From contig NC_068572.1 in assembly GCF_025698545.1 (NCBI RefSeq), forward strand, positions 372,001-436,000: a stretch of 64,000 bases of DNA. The letters run 5' to 3'. A program made the translations under genes and the position numbers. Origin of the DNA: Gossypium raimondii (taxonomy: Eukaryota > Streptophyta > Magnoliopsida > Malvales > Malvaceae). The notes under the pieces were generated by a model. The model was not told the DNA's origin. It saw only the letters and a program-made list of their open reading frames with translations, and searched no databases. Positions 35,420-48,435 of the stretch are shown piece by piece; position 1 is the stretch's first letter; each line of letters opens with the position of its first letter.

Positions 35420-37448
35420 GGAGTTGATCCACCCTCAACAAAAGTACTATTTGAAGAATGAGAGGTTAAGGCCTTTCTTGCTTATACCTCTTGGTGTTGA
35501 CCTTATACATCATATATTTATCTACAACCAAGTAATAGTATTATCGTTTTGGACATACTAATAAAAGTTTGTTTAAAAAAATTATGTCATTGTTTCAATG
35601 GCAACAATTAATAAAGTCATCAGTTTGGACCTATTAATAATATTATAAAAGTAGAAAAATCAAATTATGTCAAATTAAAGTAAAAGGATGAAATCCCAAA
35701 TTTCGACATAGTTAAAGGATTAAAACCACAATTAGAACTTGAAATGTTACATACCCAGTTTCACATGTAATTAGCCTCAGCCGACTCAATTTCCTTTGGA
35801 CAAAAAAAAATTCCTATGCTTCCTTTTTAGGGTTAAATAACATTTAATCCTTGAATTTGCTAATTTTTTTAATTTAATCCCTAAACTTTTATTTTTCCAC
35901 ATCAGTTCTAGAACTTGGCGACTTTTCCCACTTTGGTCTTTAAACTTGGATTTTATTAAAGTGTGATGACGTGGTACTTTCAGATTAAAAATAAAAAATT
36001 GAAAAAATATAAAAATCTATATATTTAAAATATTCAGGTAATAATGCGACACAACAGTAACCTGTCAGATCATCCCACCTTAACAGATCCAAATTCAGTG
36101 ACCAAATTAAAAAATTCGACAAAAAGAAATCTAAGTATTAATGTGAGATTTTTTCTAATTTAATAATATGAGAAAGTTATCAAATTTAAGGACCAAAAAT
36201 AGTGTATTAATACTTTATTATTATTATTATTCTATACAACCTAACAACTAATGGGATCTCTGAATTTTGTGTTGGATTCTACATTTTCTTATTAGAAAAA
36301 AAAGACTTTAACAGCATAAGCCTTGAATTGTTAAGATCTTGACTTAGCAACATGTTATTTTCAAGACATGAAACGAAATCTGCCCAATCCTGTTTGAATT
36401 TCGACCAAGCATATGGAACTTGCTGCAATATTTTAAACCCTCACGTTCACAACATTTCCTTGATTCTCTCCAAGACAAAATCAGACAGCCTGGATTCAAT
36501 TTTTTTTCAAGTAATTTCATTTTTTTAATATAAACTTCAGCTTTTTTATTGATTCCAAAATAGTCCCATTTTTTTTTCTGAAAGAATTAGAAACCATTAA
36601 GAGGAAGAAGAATGATGACCTCATGTTCGTAGATTTTCAAAATATATCTTGATTCTGGACCCCATTTGGTGTAATTATATGAAGGATTAATCGCACCAAA
36701 TATCCCCAAACTATGGGCCAAGTTATAAATTGATCCCCACATTTCAAAACAGTCCTCAAAGTATGTATATCAACTTAGTTCTTCGATCAGCTTCTGTCGT
36801 TAGTTTAGGCATATTCGAATATGAAGTGGAGCATTTATAAAGCGCATGAATCAAATTGCAAACGTGTATGCACTTATAGTATGAAATTAAAAAGGCAAAA
36901 AGGCTATCTCAGGGGTGAAAGTAGAAAAATGTTTTTAGGGGAGTCTAAATTGAACTTTAATTACGCTCCATAGACGGACTTAATTGATATGATACTAATA
37001 CTCTTATAATTTAAAATTTAACCTATAGTGTTTATAATTCCTTGTAAAGTCAACCTGTTCTCAATGTTATCCTTACCTGATTCAGATCCAAGTTAATGAT
37101 TTAGGTTGGAATCTCCAGTGCATTTTAACGTACCATATTGTAATTAGAAATAACCTTAGATAGTTTATCGAAATTTAAATAGTCGCAGTAATTCGATGTT
37201 ATGATCATTATTTTTCTACTTCGATTTTTCGTGTTATCGATATTCATCATGTAACTGATCACGACAACATTACTTAATAGGGTACTACTAAAGCAAGATT
37301 ACAGGGACCGTAATCCAAGAACACATTCTGTTCACTTTCTTTTTCAATCTTTTTAATCATTCATTTACAAATCAAAGAATCATAAATAAGAATCAAAATT
37401 CTGGGTTTCTTTTGACAAAAAGAAAGGACTAAAATGCAATTAAAAAAT
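35420..37448. other. Intergenic spacer with decayed repeats
   Basis: About 35640-35740 resembles 42310-42400 (AAAGGATTAAAACCACAATT-type phrases). About 35830-36215 is a decayed inverted-repeat element with TAATCCCTAAACTTTT at one side and TCAAATTTAAGGACCAAAAA at the other. The rest is AT-rich. The 3' UTR of the receptor kinase lies just below 37449. Confidence 0.45.
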
Positions 37449-39758
37449 TCAATCTGAAGGAAGTGAAATTGTAGTAGATGAAAGGCTAGCATGACTATTC
37501 TCACAAAGCGTTAAAGCTTTCTCTAAATTGGCAACAATGTCGGTCATATTAGGCCTTTCTTTTCCTTCCAAATTCACACAATTCATAGCTGTATAAGCCA
37601 TTAATTCCACTGCCTCGACCTCGTGAATCTCTGGCACCCCGACTCTTGTATCGAGCACCGACTGGAGATCCCCGGTTGATATCCTTGGGCCGGCGTATTC
37701 GACTACCCCCATTGGTCCAGTTCTGTCTTCTCTGTTTCGAAAAACGGCTTTTCTTCCTGTTAAAAGCTCTAACAATACCACACCTAAGCCGTAAACATCG
37801 CTCTTTGGTGTCAATACATTTAGGACGTAGTATTCAGGATCTATGTACCCAACCGTACCGACTGCGGTGGTTGACATGAATTGTTGATCGGATTCCGGTC
37901 CCATCAACGATAATCCGAAATCCGAAACTCGAGCGGTCCAATTTGCATCTAATAGTATGTTGGAGGACTTTATGTCCCTATGAATTATAGGTGGTACTGC
38001 ATAGTTATGAAGGTAATGAATCCCTCTTGCCGCGTCTAACCCAATTTTGATTCTCATTTTCCAAGAGTTTAGTTCGCTGCTTCCTTTTTCGATGTTGTTC
38101 GTGTTATGGAGATGATCGTGGAGTGAACCATTAGTCATGTAGTCGTAAACCAGAAGCCTCTCGTCGTTTTCTTGGCAGAATCCAATTAATCCCACTAAAT
38201 GTTTATGGTGCAGCCTCGATAACAAAGCTAATTCCGATTCAAACGCGGTTTCCTTCTCTTGGAACTTCTTTGCTTTTTTCTCTAATGAGTCGTTTTCGCC
38301 TCTTTTAATAGCAACTTCACGACCGTCTCGAAGTTTGCCTCTATAAACAACCCCGAAACTCCCGGAACCGATACGGTTTTTGATCGAGAAGTTGTTGGAA
38401 GCATCGGCGAGCTCCGAGAACGAAAAGCTTTGGGTTTTCTCCGCTTGTTTCGATGACGACGACCCACTTCGTTGCCGGCTGAGTCTCCTCGAACTATTGT
38501 GTCGAAGCGAAAATGATCTTAAAGGTGGTGGAGCAATAGCATCATTAGCTACCGTGGGTTGCACGGAACTATTTGACCTGCAAAGCCAAGACCCACATTT
38601 CCATTGCCATAAACAGTAAAGAACACTGCAAATCCCTACAAAAGCACCAACTGATCCCACAATCAAAAACGCCATTGAAAGCTTGTTAATCCCTTTTGAC
38701 GGCTCAGATCCTCGTGATGGTACCGGCTTTATCGGGACAGGGATCGGAAGCTCGGTTTGACACGGTTTACAAATGTTGCCTGAACCATAACACAGTGTCT
38801 CAGAATTCAAATAAGTACCACAATTACATGAACTTTTAACACATGGACCTGGAATCACCATTGGAACAGGAACATCACTTGTAAAGGCATTTCCCCAACA
38901 AATAATTGTCAAATTCCTTGTTGTTAACCCACAAATGAAATCCAAACCAGCAACAATGGTTTCAAATGAAACATCCTTAACTCTATTATTATCACCGCTT
39001 CCCCAACATTGAACCAAACCGTTTCTTCGTTGGATACCGCAACCGAAACCCCGTCCTGATGTTAAACCGGTGAATTCAAAAGCCGAACTGGTTGGAACAT
39101 CGAGTTGGCCGGTTCCTTTACAGACAAGGAATCCTGTCTTGGTCAATCCACAAACATGGGAATCTCCTGCAACTAAATTCGACATAGACAAGTTACCAAA
39201 CTGAGTTTGGATTTCAACACTAATTTCATTATAACCCCAACAAACAACTTTACTACTGTTCATCAAAATCCCACAGCTAAAACCATTCCCTGATGTGATC
39301 TTACTGAACTTTAAACCATCACCAGGTGATGAAAATGGTGAACCACGGTTCCCTCGCCAGCACCTAGCTATGCCGGAACTTACCTCTCTAGCACAAACAT
39401 GGTCAACACCGACGGTTAAGTCGGTCAACGAGACATTATAGTTTAAATATATACGCTTTGGGTTGAACAAAGCTCGAGTGTCCCAACAATGGAGACTGAA
39501 TCCACCTGATCTAAGTCCACAAAAGAAGGTTTTGCCACCGGAGATTGATTCGAATGATACGTTGGGTGATACCGAAACGTCGAGTTTGAGTCCGTTTTGG
39601 TAACATTGGACTCGTTGGGTTGGCTCGTTAGCTATGATACCACATATGGTGCCTGTGCCGTATACGACCGCAACCGTGGAGGCTGAGCCGATGGCGGCGA
39701 CAACATGGATGGTAGCGGCGGTGAGGATCAAGAGGGAAATGGTGAAAAAGAAGGTCAT
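37449..39758 (-). CDS. CCR4: CRINKLY4-related receptor-like kinase (CCR3/CCR4 type)
   Basis: This single-exon gene encodes 769 residues, the length and intron-less form of Arabidopsis CCR3/CCR4. A signal peptide covers about 1-22. The ectodomain (about 30-335) has RCC1-like crinkly repeats with recurring CG and CWG motifs (for example VCWG 172-175, QCWG 250-253) and then a Cys-rich region (306-333). The membrane span is about 360-386. The Ser/Thr kinase (about 458-750) keeps the needed residues: P-loop GSGSFG 464-469, Lys485 in VAIK, HRD 593-595, DFG 613-615 and DPE at the APE position. It therefore looks catalytically competent, unlike the CCR1/CCR2 pseudokinase branch. It should sit in the plasma membrane and sense an unknown ligand, probably in epidermal or meristem development by analogy with CRINKLY4. 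CCR3 versus CCR4 is not resolved. Confidence 0.92.
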   Translation of the reverse strand: MTFFFTISLLILTAATIHVVAAIGSASTVAVVYGTGTICGIIANEPTQRVQCYQNGLKLDVSVSPNVSFESISGGKTFFCGLRSGGFSLHCWDTRALFNPKRIYLNYNVSLTDLTVGVDHVCAREVSSGIARCWRGNRGSPFSSPGDGLKFSKITSGNGFSCGILMNSSKVVCWGYNEISVEIQTQFGNLSMSNLVAGDSHVCGLTKTGFLVCKGTGQLDVPTSSAFEFTGLTSGRGFGCGIQRRNGLVQCWGSGDNNRVKDVSFETIVAGLDFICGLTTRNLTIICWGNAFTSDVPVPMVIPGPCVKSSCNCGTYLNSETLCYGSGNICKPCQTELPIPVPIKPVPSRGSEPSKGINKLSMAFLIVGSVGAFVGICSVLYCLWQWKCGSWLCRSNSSVQPTVANDAIAPPPLRSFSLRHNSSRRLSRQRSGSSSSKQAEKTQSFSFSELADASNNFSIKNRIGSGSFGVVYRGKLRDGREVAIKRGENDSLEKKAKKFQEKETAFESELALLSRLHHKHLVGLIGFCQENDERLLVYDYMTNGSLHDHLHNTNNIEKGSSELNSWKMRIKIGLDAARGIHYLHNYAVPPIIHRDIKSSNILLDANWTARVSDFGLSLMGPESDQQFMSTTAVGTVGYIDPEYYVLNVLTPKSDVYGLGVVLLELLTGRKAVFRNREDRTGPMGVVEYAGPRISTGDLQSVLDTRVGVPEIHEVEAVELMAYTAMNCVNLEGKERPNMTDIVANLEKALTLCENSHASLSSTTISLPSD

Positions 39759-40379
39759 TTCAAAGATGGTGCTGGTGGTTTATTGATGTTCTTCATTGAA
39801 AAAAAAAACCAGAACAAAAAAAAAAAACATAGGAACAGAAACAGGGAGCACGATGATAATGATAAAGAAAAGAGAGTCGTGTAATAAAACAATATAATAT
39901 GATAATGAATAAAGATTAATTCATACATAAGTGCAAAGCATGTGGTCCCATGAAAATGGTGATGGTAGTTTCAGAAAACTTTTTTTTTTTTTTGGTTTTC
40001 AATCAAATATAAAAAAATGGAACTTTATAAGAGTGTTGGATGAAATTAAAACAATACTTTTTAAGAACAGAGATTAAAGTATTTATCTTTCTGTCTGTCT
40101 TGTTTAACGTTCCCTACTTGCAGATTTTACCTTTTAAAAGTAGTTTAATCATAGTTCCCATAACCCATAAAAAGCTGGTTTTTTTTCCTTTCTGTCTCTG
40201 AAAATGATAGAAATAACGAATATATAAGGTGAAATAAAATAAAATTATGAGATTTTAAGTTAAAATCTTAATTTATGTAAATGTATGAATTTTATTAAAT
40301 TTATTCTTACTTACCACTAAAGTTAAATTTATACGTGATCATTGCCAGATCACTTGGTTCACTTAAAAAGTGATAAAGT

Positions 40380-40860
40380 TTAGACAAAAATATGGATTTG
40401 ATGCTATTTTTGGGCCGGGTCGAATTTACAAAATGACAACAAAATTTACTATTTTGTTGTTGTTTTAATGCTATTTTCTTATTTTTTCTCCCTATTTTGC
40501 TACCATAACATTATTATATTACTATTATTTTGTTGTTATTGTTTGAATATTGTATAATACTTGTTTTATTGTTAATTTTGTTATTATTTTAGAGACATTT
40601 GCTTGTTAAGTTGCATCTATCTTAGTGTTATTTAAGTATACATATTTTTAAAATTTATTTTCAATTTATTGAGAAATATTTATTTTAATTTTTAGTAATT
40701 TTGATGTATTATATATATTTAAAGAGTATATAAAAAAATTAATATTGGCTGGGCCTGAGTTTTAGCATTTTTATCCGGACTAAGTTTGGGTAAAATTTTA
40801 GGCCCATTTTTCAGGCCCACCCGGCCTGATCCATGAGCACCTCTAAGTTAAATTGTTTAT
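40380..40860. repeat. Dispersed repeat with GGCCGGG/CCCGGCC ends
   Basis: It opens TTTTTGGGCCGGGTCGAATT and closes AGGCCCACCCGGCCTGATCC, with an AT-rich interior. This is a frequent arrangement in dicot genomes. A weaker relative is near 14780-15240. Class unknown. Confidence 0.5.
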
Positions 40861-43859
40861 TTAATTTTAAAATTGAGAGACAAAATTTAATAATTTTTTT
40901 ATATTTTACTTTAATAGTTAACAACAATAAGTTAATTAATATAAGATTAAAATTAAATAAAAATGGTTATTTTATATAAAAAATTCTTTTACGATATTAT
41001 TTTTATTTTTCAAGTTTTTATTTCATTAATTAGAAATAATTTTTAATATTTATAAGTTAAATTAAAATAAAATATATGAAAGAATTTTTATTATCAAATT
41101 ATGCTTTCATATTATCAAAATTAATATAGAGTGGTAAAAATTAATTAAAATAAAATAAAATTCAATGGCATAATAGTTGAATAAAAATTTACTTATGGGC
41201 AAATATCAATTGAAGCAAATATAGTAAAAATTTCAATATCCCCTAGTACGATAGCAAATTTACACTTTTAACTCTAAAACATGAGTAAATTATTGTTATA
41301 TGTTAAAATTTGGTGTCTTATATATAACGAACAATAAATTTAACCTTAATTTTTTACGCTTTTATTCAATTTAACTCGTACTCTTCTATTTGGAACAAAT
41401 TAAATCTCAACCTTTTATTACTAAGTCGTCACTCTTTTGCATTTCTATTTTTTTAATTGTTATAATTTTAATGAAAATTAAAAAGTAAAGATTGAAAAGT
41501 TTTTTCATAATTTTTAAATTATTATTTTGATATGATGTATAAGATAAAATAGTACTATTTCAATATATATATAAAAAGCCAAATTCAAATAAAAAAATGG
41601 GATCAAATTAAATAAAATTATAAACCGTAACAAATAAATTTGTTTTATGCCTTATACATAAAACATCAAATAAATATATATTTTTGAAAATTAATCTCAT
41701 CATAAGTTCCTATAATATCATATCTTTTTAATATAATATTTATAACTATTTATAACCTCACCTCAACTTATAAATTGGAGGATAATACGCTTCAGTGTAC
41801 TCGAACATTCATTCTCATGACAAGGTTGGTCATATCGTCCGCTATTCTGTTATTTTGTCTTGATATATATACCACTCGAAATTCTTCCATTCGTTCTAAT
41901 AAATCATTTACCCCCTTAACAAGTTATGATCTCACGTGTAATTATTCAACAAGTTATCTGCCTCTATACAATCCATCTCTAAGATTATCTTCTTAACTCC
42001 CTTCTCCCATGCTAGCTTAACTCCCTCAAACCCCCCTCACAAGTTAGCTTCCAACACTGGGCAAATCCCTATTTTACGGGAAAACCCCCGTAGCAACACC
42101 TCCCATTGTCCATGGCCACTCCCCCCAAATGTTACTAGTAAGTCTAGATTGAGAAACATAGTTGTTGTGATTAAAGTAACAATATGAATTATATATAAAA
42201 TTATTATCGCTTGAATATAATTGGTTGGATAAAATGATAAATAAGAAAAATACACATCATCAATGATAGTAACTAATGGTTTTATCAATTTAGACTTATT
42301 GATACCGTTTTAAAATAGATGATAAAATTATACTAAATTAAAGTAAAGGGATTGAATCCCAAATTTCAACGTAATAAAAGGACTAAAATCAGAATTAGAC
42401 CTCATTCATAAGGTATTTAAACACGGAGTTAATGATTTAATTAAATGAATGAAATACCCACAACCATTTAGCAACTCAGCTTTAAGTTGTTGTACCAGCT
42501 GAAATGAATGCTAAAATACATTCATTTAATAAATTTTCATAACACAAGGACTTGTTAGATATTTTTATCAGTTCTTTAAGGGTTATATGTAAATTTTGAT
42601 TTGATGTAGTTATGTACATAAAATTTTTATCGTGTTTCAAATACATACATAAAACTTTAATTTTGATTTAATTATGCATTTTAAAAATAAATACATTTAT
42701 CCATTAGTGTAGCAAAAAAACATAATTATTGTCTTAATTTATGGATTAATGTTGAGTATAACAATAAACTACGTTACATATTTGAATAAATAATTTAATT
42801 TCGAGCTGTAAAATAATAATATTAAAAGAAATTAGTATGAAAATGCTATCATTGATTGGCCCGCTGGAGCTAAAAAGAAGATCCATGGGGGTAAGGAGGG
42901 CAGGTGGATGTCTTTCAAACGTCTTAAGCATCACATGTGACTTTTTGACTGTTATATGCTGATGTGACTCGTAAAAGTTATGAACATATTAGTATATTTT
43001 CTATTATTTTTGCAGACGTTGGATCCATCTATTTCTGTCTTATCAAGCGTTACTTTAACTTATTTTTTGTTATTTTTTTTAATAATTTGAATTTTTGAAT
43101 GCAAATAAATATTTCATCGTGATTCTTTAAAAAAAAATATACATACATACAATGATAAAATGTTAATTTAATATACTAGAGTAGCGCGGGGCAAGTAATT
43201 ATCATGGTCGCTTCGTATCAATTGTCTAAAATAAATTCAATCCGTCTTGCTCCGTATTCACTTTTCAAAAGAAAAAACTCACTTCATTCGGAGTGGACTG
43301 ATTTAGAATTCATCGAACAGTATGAGTTTTGCCATCCTTATGTTGAACTGGTTTTTTTTTTATAAAATTAAAATATTTTTAAATTTAAATTTAAATTTTA
43401 TTTTAATAACTTATTTATTTTGAACCATTTGGATTAAGAATTAGTAGTCTAACCAGTTAAAAAATTTATTTGAATAGAGAATAAAAATAATTTTGATGAA
43501 ATAAAAATAACATTGATAATGACATTAAAATTAGAGGTGAAATATTCTACGATAAAATTCACCAAGACATTCATAAATATATATTAATTAAATATTTATA
43601 AAACAAATGGCTAAAAAATTAATTTTGAGAGCTAAAAACAATTTCAGATTTAGTTAATAATGACCCAAAACTCTATTTACCTCATATACACTCCTCAATT
43701 TATAAGCACATAATGCACGTCGATATGTCCAACATTTAATCCTATTGATATGGTCGAAAATTATGAATGAAGAGCACATCTAAAAAATTATGTCTATTGT
43801 AAACGCTTTGACTCTAAACAAAAGATTTATTTATAGTTTACTCGATTTTTAATATTAGT

Positions 43860-44345
43860 TTTTATAATTATTAATTGTCTAATCTAAACAATTGATTTTT
43901 AAACTTCAAATCAGTCTAATTATATCCATAAACTATCGAGATTATATTAATTAGATCTTTTCATTACTAAAACCGTTAATTTAATTGTTAAATGACAAGT
44001 TAGATCTTATGTGACATAATTTAAAATAAAAAAATATTTAAAAATTTTAGTTTAGACATTTTCAAAGTTTTTACAAAAGTTTTATTGTTCACTTTTGTTT
44101 TTTCTTTCCTATTTTACTTTAGCTTTAGTTTTTATCTTTAAAAGTTATGAGAAAAACCGTTTTATTTATTTACATGTTTCATTTTAAATTTAGCTACATA
44201 ATATTTTATGTGTTATTTAACCGCTTTAATATCGAAAGGACTTAGTTGATATAACATCGATAGTTTAAGATATAATTTAAATTTTTGAAATTTGAGGACA
44301 AATTTAAAATGAGAATTATAATTTGAGGATGTCTAATGCAATTAA
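43860..44345. repeat. Dispersed repeat family F, copy 1
   Basis: It shares phrases with 53735-54190: CTATCGAGATTATATTAATTAG against CTATCAATGTTATATCAATTAG, and GATCTTATGTGACATAATTTAA. Both have the reverse complement of these phrases near the other end, so the unit is loosely palindromic. Non-coding and decayed. Confidence 0.55.
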
Positions 44346-45041
44346 CTTCAATTATACCATACTAATTCAATTTGAAAAAACAAAACTAAAATTAGAGCAT
44401 TTTAACTTTATAGATGTTAATATTTGTAAAAACATTTTTTTGTTAAAATAAGAACTGCTCTGCTATGTAAAAACAACTATCCAGCCACCTAGTTGTGTTA
44501 TAACTACCTTACTAAAAAAAATAATTACTTTACTAAAAATTATCATATTTATATGTTAATTTTTTTACATCATTCATCAAATTTTATAACTTTTTTCTTC
44601 AGAAAAAAAAAAAAAAACAAAGCCAAAAAGCCCCTGATTTGATTGTGTTTCTGCTATTGTTCTCATATTTGTGTTTCAAAGGTATTTTTTTTTACATTTT
44701 GGTCCTTTGATTGTGTGCTGTTTGGTTGGTGAGAAAATGTGTAAGAAAAAAATAGTAACTTTGAAGTGTTTTTTTATTGTTGGGTAGTTAGTCTTAAAAA
44801 TACATATTGGTACCATGTTTGGACATTGGCTGAACCGCATTTGTCTTGTTTTTATTTATTTGTTTTCTATGTTTTTAGTTTTATAACTAATATTCTATTA
44901 TAGATTTATGAAGTTTATAGGGTTTTAGGGAGTCACTTTTCTGCAATTCTCCCCTTTTTTATGTCAATTGTAGGCTCTGCATTTTTATTGTTAGAAATTT
45001 ATAAAATTTTCTTCTCAGAATCGAAGAGAAATTTAATTACC

Positions 45042-47057
45042 ATGTGCAGTGTTGCAATGGGGAAATCAACTCAAACCGGTGGGGCCACACAAAATTTTTC
45101 CGATTTGCTGGAGTTATCGGCTTCGAATGATTTGATCAGTTTTAGGATTGCTATTGAGGAAGAGGGTCATGACATTGATGAGCCTAGCTTGTGGTACGGA
45201 AGAAGGATAGGTACGAAGAAGATGGGGTTTGAGGAACGGACGCCTCTTATGATTGCTTCGATTTTCGGCTGCAAGGATGTGGTAAATTATATCATCAAAA
45301 GCGGCCAAGTCGATGTCAATAGGGCTTGTGGTTCCGATGGAGCCAGGGCTCTCCATTGTGCTGCTGCCGGTGGTTCCTCTGGTTCACCTGAAATTGTCAA
45401 AATCCTGCTCCATGCTTGTGCTGATATTAATTCTGTTGATGCTAACGGAAACCGGCCTGGTGATTTGATTGCTCCAGCTAGTTGCAACTCAGATTGCAGC
45501 TCGAGGAAGAAGTTGTTGGAGGCTTTGTTGAAAAGTAATGTCGATGGAAGAGAGGGTTTCCCCTTCCGAGTAGGAAACGAGATGGATGTGTCGGAGGTGC
45601 AAGTAAATTCGATCCACCGAGTTTGGAAAGATGGAAATGAGAAGAAAGAGTATCCCTATGATCTCACTCTTCCTGACATTAAGAACGGGATGTATGGGAC
45701 AGATGAGTTTAGGATGTACACTTTCAAGATCCAACCTTGCTCGAGGGCTTATTCTCATGATTGGACCGAGTGCCCTTTCGTTCATCCTGGGGAGAATGCA
45801 AGGAGGCGCGATCCTAGGAAATATGCTTACAGCTGCGTCCCTTGCCCTGAATACCGTAAGGGATCTTGCAAGCAAGGTGATAGTTGTGAGTATGCACATG
45901 GTATTTTCGAGTCTTGGCTTCACCCTGCCCAATATCGAACTCGTCTATGCAAAGATGAGACTAACTGCAACAGGAGGGTTTGTTTCTTTGCACACAAGCC
46001 GGAAGAACTTCGTCCTTTGTATGCTTCAACAGGTTCAGCATTGCCTTCACCTAGATCATACTCAGGTTCCGGGATCGAATTTGGTTCAATGAGCCCGCTT
46101 GCTCCAGCTTCTCCATCTGTTATAAAACCTTCAACATCAACACCACCCTTGACTCCTACCGGGACTAATTCTATAGGCGGATCGATGTGGCCGAACCAGT
46201 CTAGCATCGTACCTCCTACGTTGCAGCTTCCTTTCAGTAGGTTGAAAGCTGCACGTACTGCTCGGGGTAAGGATTTAAACATGGATAAACTCAATTTGGA
46301 AACTCACCGTCGCTTTCAGCAGCAGCAGCAACAGTTGGAACAATCTCCGACCAGTTGGAACAATCCCTTATCCGGGGAATTAAACAGGTTTGGAGGGGTG
46401 AAGTCGACTAGCCTTGACGATATTTTCGGATCTTTAGATAGTGCTAAGCCCCAGTTACAAGGACTTCCGCTCGAGGCTGCTTCACCTCAGCTACAGTCAC
46501 CAACGGGAGTTCCGAAGTGGCAGAATCTTAACCAGCAGCTCCGTGCTAGCTACCCAACGAACCTAGCATCCTCTCCCATAATGATGTCTCCAACCTTCGG
46601 GGTTGAAACATCCGGGCCAACTGCAGCATCAAGTTTAAGTTCAAAACGGAGCCCAAGCGTCATCGAGCGTCCTGCTGGAAATCGTAATTCAGGGTTTTCT
46701 ACGCCAGCATCACCAGTTGGTGCAATGCCTCCCAACCTTTCGGATTGGGGTTCCGTCGATGGCAAACTAGACTGGGGTATACAGGGAGAAGAGCTAAAGA
46801 AACTAAGAAAATCTGCATCTCTTGTGTTCCTAAACAACGGCAGCAATTTGTCGAATACAACACGCTCACTATCATCAACTAGCGAAGAACCAGAAGCGTC
46901 TCGGGTCCAGCCTGACATGAACGGGGGCACCCATTCCGCTGGTCAGGTTAGACCTGAGGACCAGAAGCAGCAGAAATGTCGTAACACTGGGAATTCTGAT
47001 ATGCTCATTGCCTGGATGGAACAATTATACAAGGACCAAGACCAAATATTGAACTAA
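45042..47057 (+). CDS. Ankyrin and tandem CCCH zinc-finger protein (RR-TZF type)
   Basis: A single coding exon gives 671 residues. I chose ATG 45042 ([10 protein letters not shown]), since family members begin MC-x, and a good splice acceptor (TTCTCAG) just upstream suggests a leader intron. The frame is open back to an ATG at 44961, giving a doubtful 27-residue extension. Ankyrin repeats lie at about 60-145. The plant arginine-rich motif has C233-X5-H239-X4-C244-X3-H248 followed by [10 protein letters not shown]. Zinc finger 1 is C268-X7-C276-X5-C282-X3-H286; zinc finger 2 is C303-X5-C309-X4-C314-X3-H318. The Ser/Pro/Gln-rich tail includes a short Gln run near 46317-46330. The layout matches Arabidopsis C3H30/C3H56/C3H66 (group IX). 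Such proteins bind mRNA, shuttle between nucleus and cytoplasmic granules, and act in stress and hormone responses. Confidence 0.92.
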   Translation: MCSVAMGKSTQTGGATQNFSDLLELSASNDLISFRIAIEEEGHDIDEPSLWYGRRIGTKKMGFEERTPLMIASIFGCKDVVNYIIKSGQVDVNRACGSDGARALHCAAAGGSSGSPEIVKILLHACADINSVDANGNRPGDLIAPASCNSDCSSRKKLLEALLKSNVDGREGFPFRVGNEMDVSEVQVNSIHRVWKDGNEKKEYPYDLTLPDIKNGMYGTDEFRMYTFKIQPCSRAYSHDWTECPFVHPGENARRRDPRKYAYSCVPCPEYRKGSCKQGDSCEYAHGIFESWLHPAQYRTRLCKDETNCNRRVCFFAHKPEELRPLYASTGSALPSPRSYSGSGIEFGSMSPLAPASPSVIKPSTSTPPLTPTGTNSIGGSMWPNQSSIVPPTLQLPFSRLKAARTARGKDLNMDKLNLETHRRFQQQQQQLEQSPTSWNNPLSGELNRFGGVKSTSLDDIFGSLDSAKPQLQGLPLEAASPQLQSPTGVPKWQNLNQQLRASYPTNLASSPIMMSPTFGVETSGPTAASSLSSKRSPSVIERPAGNRNSGFSTPASPVGAMPPNLSDWGSVDGKLDWGIQGEELKKLRKSASLVFLNNGSNLSNTTRSLSSTSEEPEASRVQPDMNGGTHSAGQVRPEDQKQQKCRNTGNSDMLIAWMEQLYKDQDQILN

Positions 47058-48435
47058 AACCGAAAACTAGCCCCTCCCTCCATTACCTCCTAAGTTTAAT
47101 TTTTTTATTTATTTCTTGGATGGAAAATGGAAGCAAATTTAGTATTTATTTATTTATTTTTGTTTCGACTTGTATTTAACACACTTGTATTTATCATCAC
47201 CTTACACTTGTCTTTATCTATTTTATTTTATAATATAATAATAACAACTAATAAATATCTTTTGCTTATTATTTAAGAAAATATACAAATATATTACAAG
47301 TGTATTTTCATGTATTTTACACATGTTTATTATCAATACCATACATTTGTCACTATTTTAATATAAAACCATAATAATATTTATATATATATAATACATA
47401 ATCAAAAAATCTTCCCATTTGCCGCCTCACCTAATCAAATAGGCATAATTTCCTATTTAATCCCTTTATTTTATTTTAATCTATAATTAAACTTTTACCC
47501 CTAATTCAATTTAGTCATTTTTACTATTTTCTCTAAGTTGAGCTAATTTCACTTAATTAAAGCCTATTTAAACATACTACAAAACTCACAATTACTCCTA
47601 ATAATTATTTACGGACTTAGTTTACTAAGACAGAGGTCCGATAATGTAATTTTCCGATGCCTGTGAATTTTGGGTCATTACAGTACTATTCGAAAGTTTT
47701 AAATTAATGTACTATTTAAAAGTTTTTAAAGTCATTGAGTTTGGGATTGTTTTAGTTTGAGTTGTTTGAAGCTCGGATCATTTTAAGTTCATGTTATTCA
47801 AGTTTGGATTGTTGACTTTTCTATGGTCAAATCAAATTGAATTAAAATCATATTTGGCTTGATTGAATTAAAGGTAAAAGCACCATAGAAACCCTTGCAT
47901 TAGGAGTTGGATTACATTTTGTTCTCTTTACTAAAAAAATGATCAAATTAGTCCATATATATTTAATTAAAGAGCAAATGGGTCGTATATACAATTACGT
48001 TAAATCAAAGAATTTGGTTAGTTTTAAATTTTGTGTTTTTCTTTTATAAATTTAAAATTTTAATTCTAACCAAATGTTAGTTGTTAAATTTGTTAAGTTA
48101 AATTTGACTGTTTTCAAGATTTCATATAACAAACATATTATCGATGTGTAAAATATTATGTCAACTTGTTATTTCCATATAATCCTCATCGAAAATATCA
48201 CATTATTTTAACTAATAGATTCAACAACGATTGTTTGAGTCAAGACTGAAATTTCAAAATTGAAATCCATAACTTACTGGTCAATATCTAATTTGATCTA
48301 ATAGATTTAATTGATATGATCATTTGGATCATGATTAAAATCTCAAATTTCGAAAAAGAAACTAAAATTAAGTACATTAAAATTCATGAATTAAACCAAT
48401 ATACATATTTAATACAAAGACTTGTATAAAAAAAA
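47058..48435. other. 3' flank of the CCCH gene and AT-rich spacer
   Basis: The 3' UTR follows the stop. A half-copy of MITE family A is at 47873-48000. The rest is AT-rich sequence with no supported gene. Confidence 0.5.
47873..48000. mobile_element. MITE family A, copy 9 (left half only)
   Basis: It opens GGTAAAAGCACCATAGAAAC then AGGAGTTGGATTACATTTTG, and keeps the AAAGAGCAAATGGGTC phrase. The right half is absent. Confidence 0.65.

Larger units (their letters stand above)
39759..44960. other. Long AT-rich intergenic region
   Basis: The kinase promoter and leader lie at the left, with a poly-A/T-rich zone. About 40380-40860 is a dispersed repeat with GGCCGGGTCG at the left and CAGGCCCACCCGGCCTGATC at the right. 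About 41750-42120 has a TATAAATTGGAGG-containing stretch of retroelement flavour, not proven. About 43860-44345 is a decayed repeat shared with 53735-54190. The 5' leader and a leader intron of the CCCH gene lie at the right (acceptor CTTCTCAG near 45019). No further gene is seen. Confidence 0.45.

Noticed and set aside
41750-42120. Retroelement-like leader with a TATAAATTGGAGG box
   Set aside because: Only a vague resemblance. No ends, flanking duplication or coding part, so not listed as an element.
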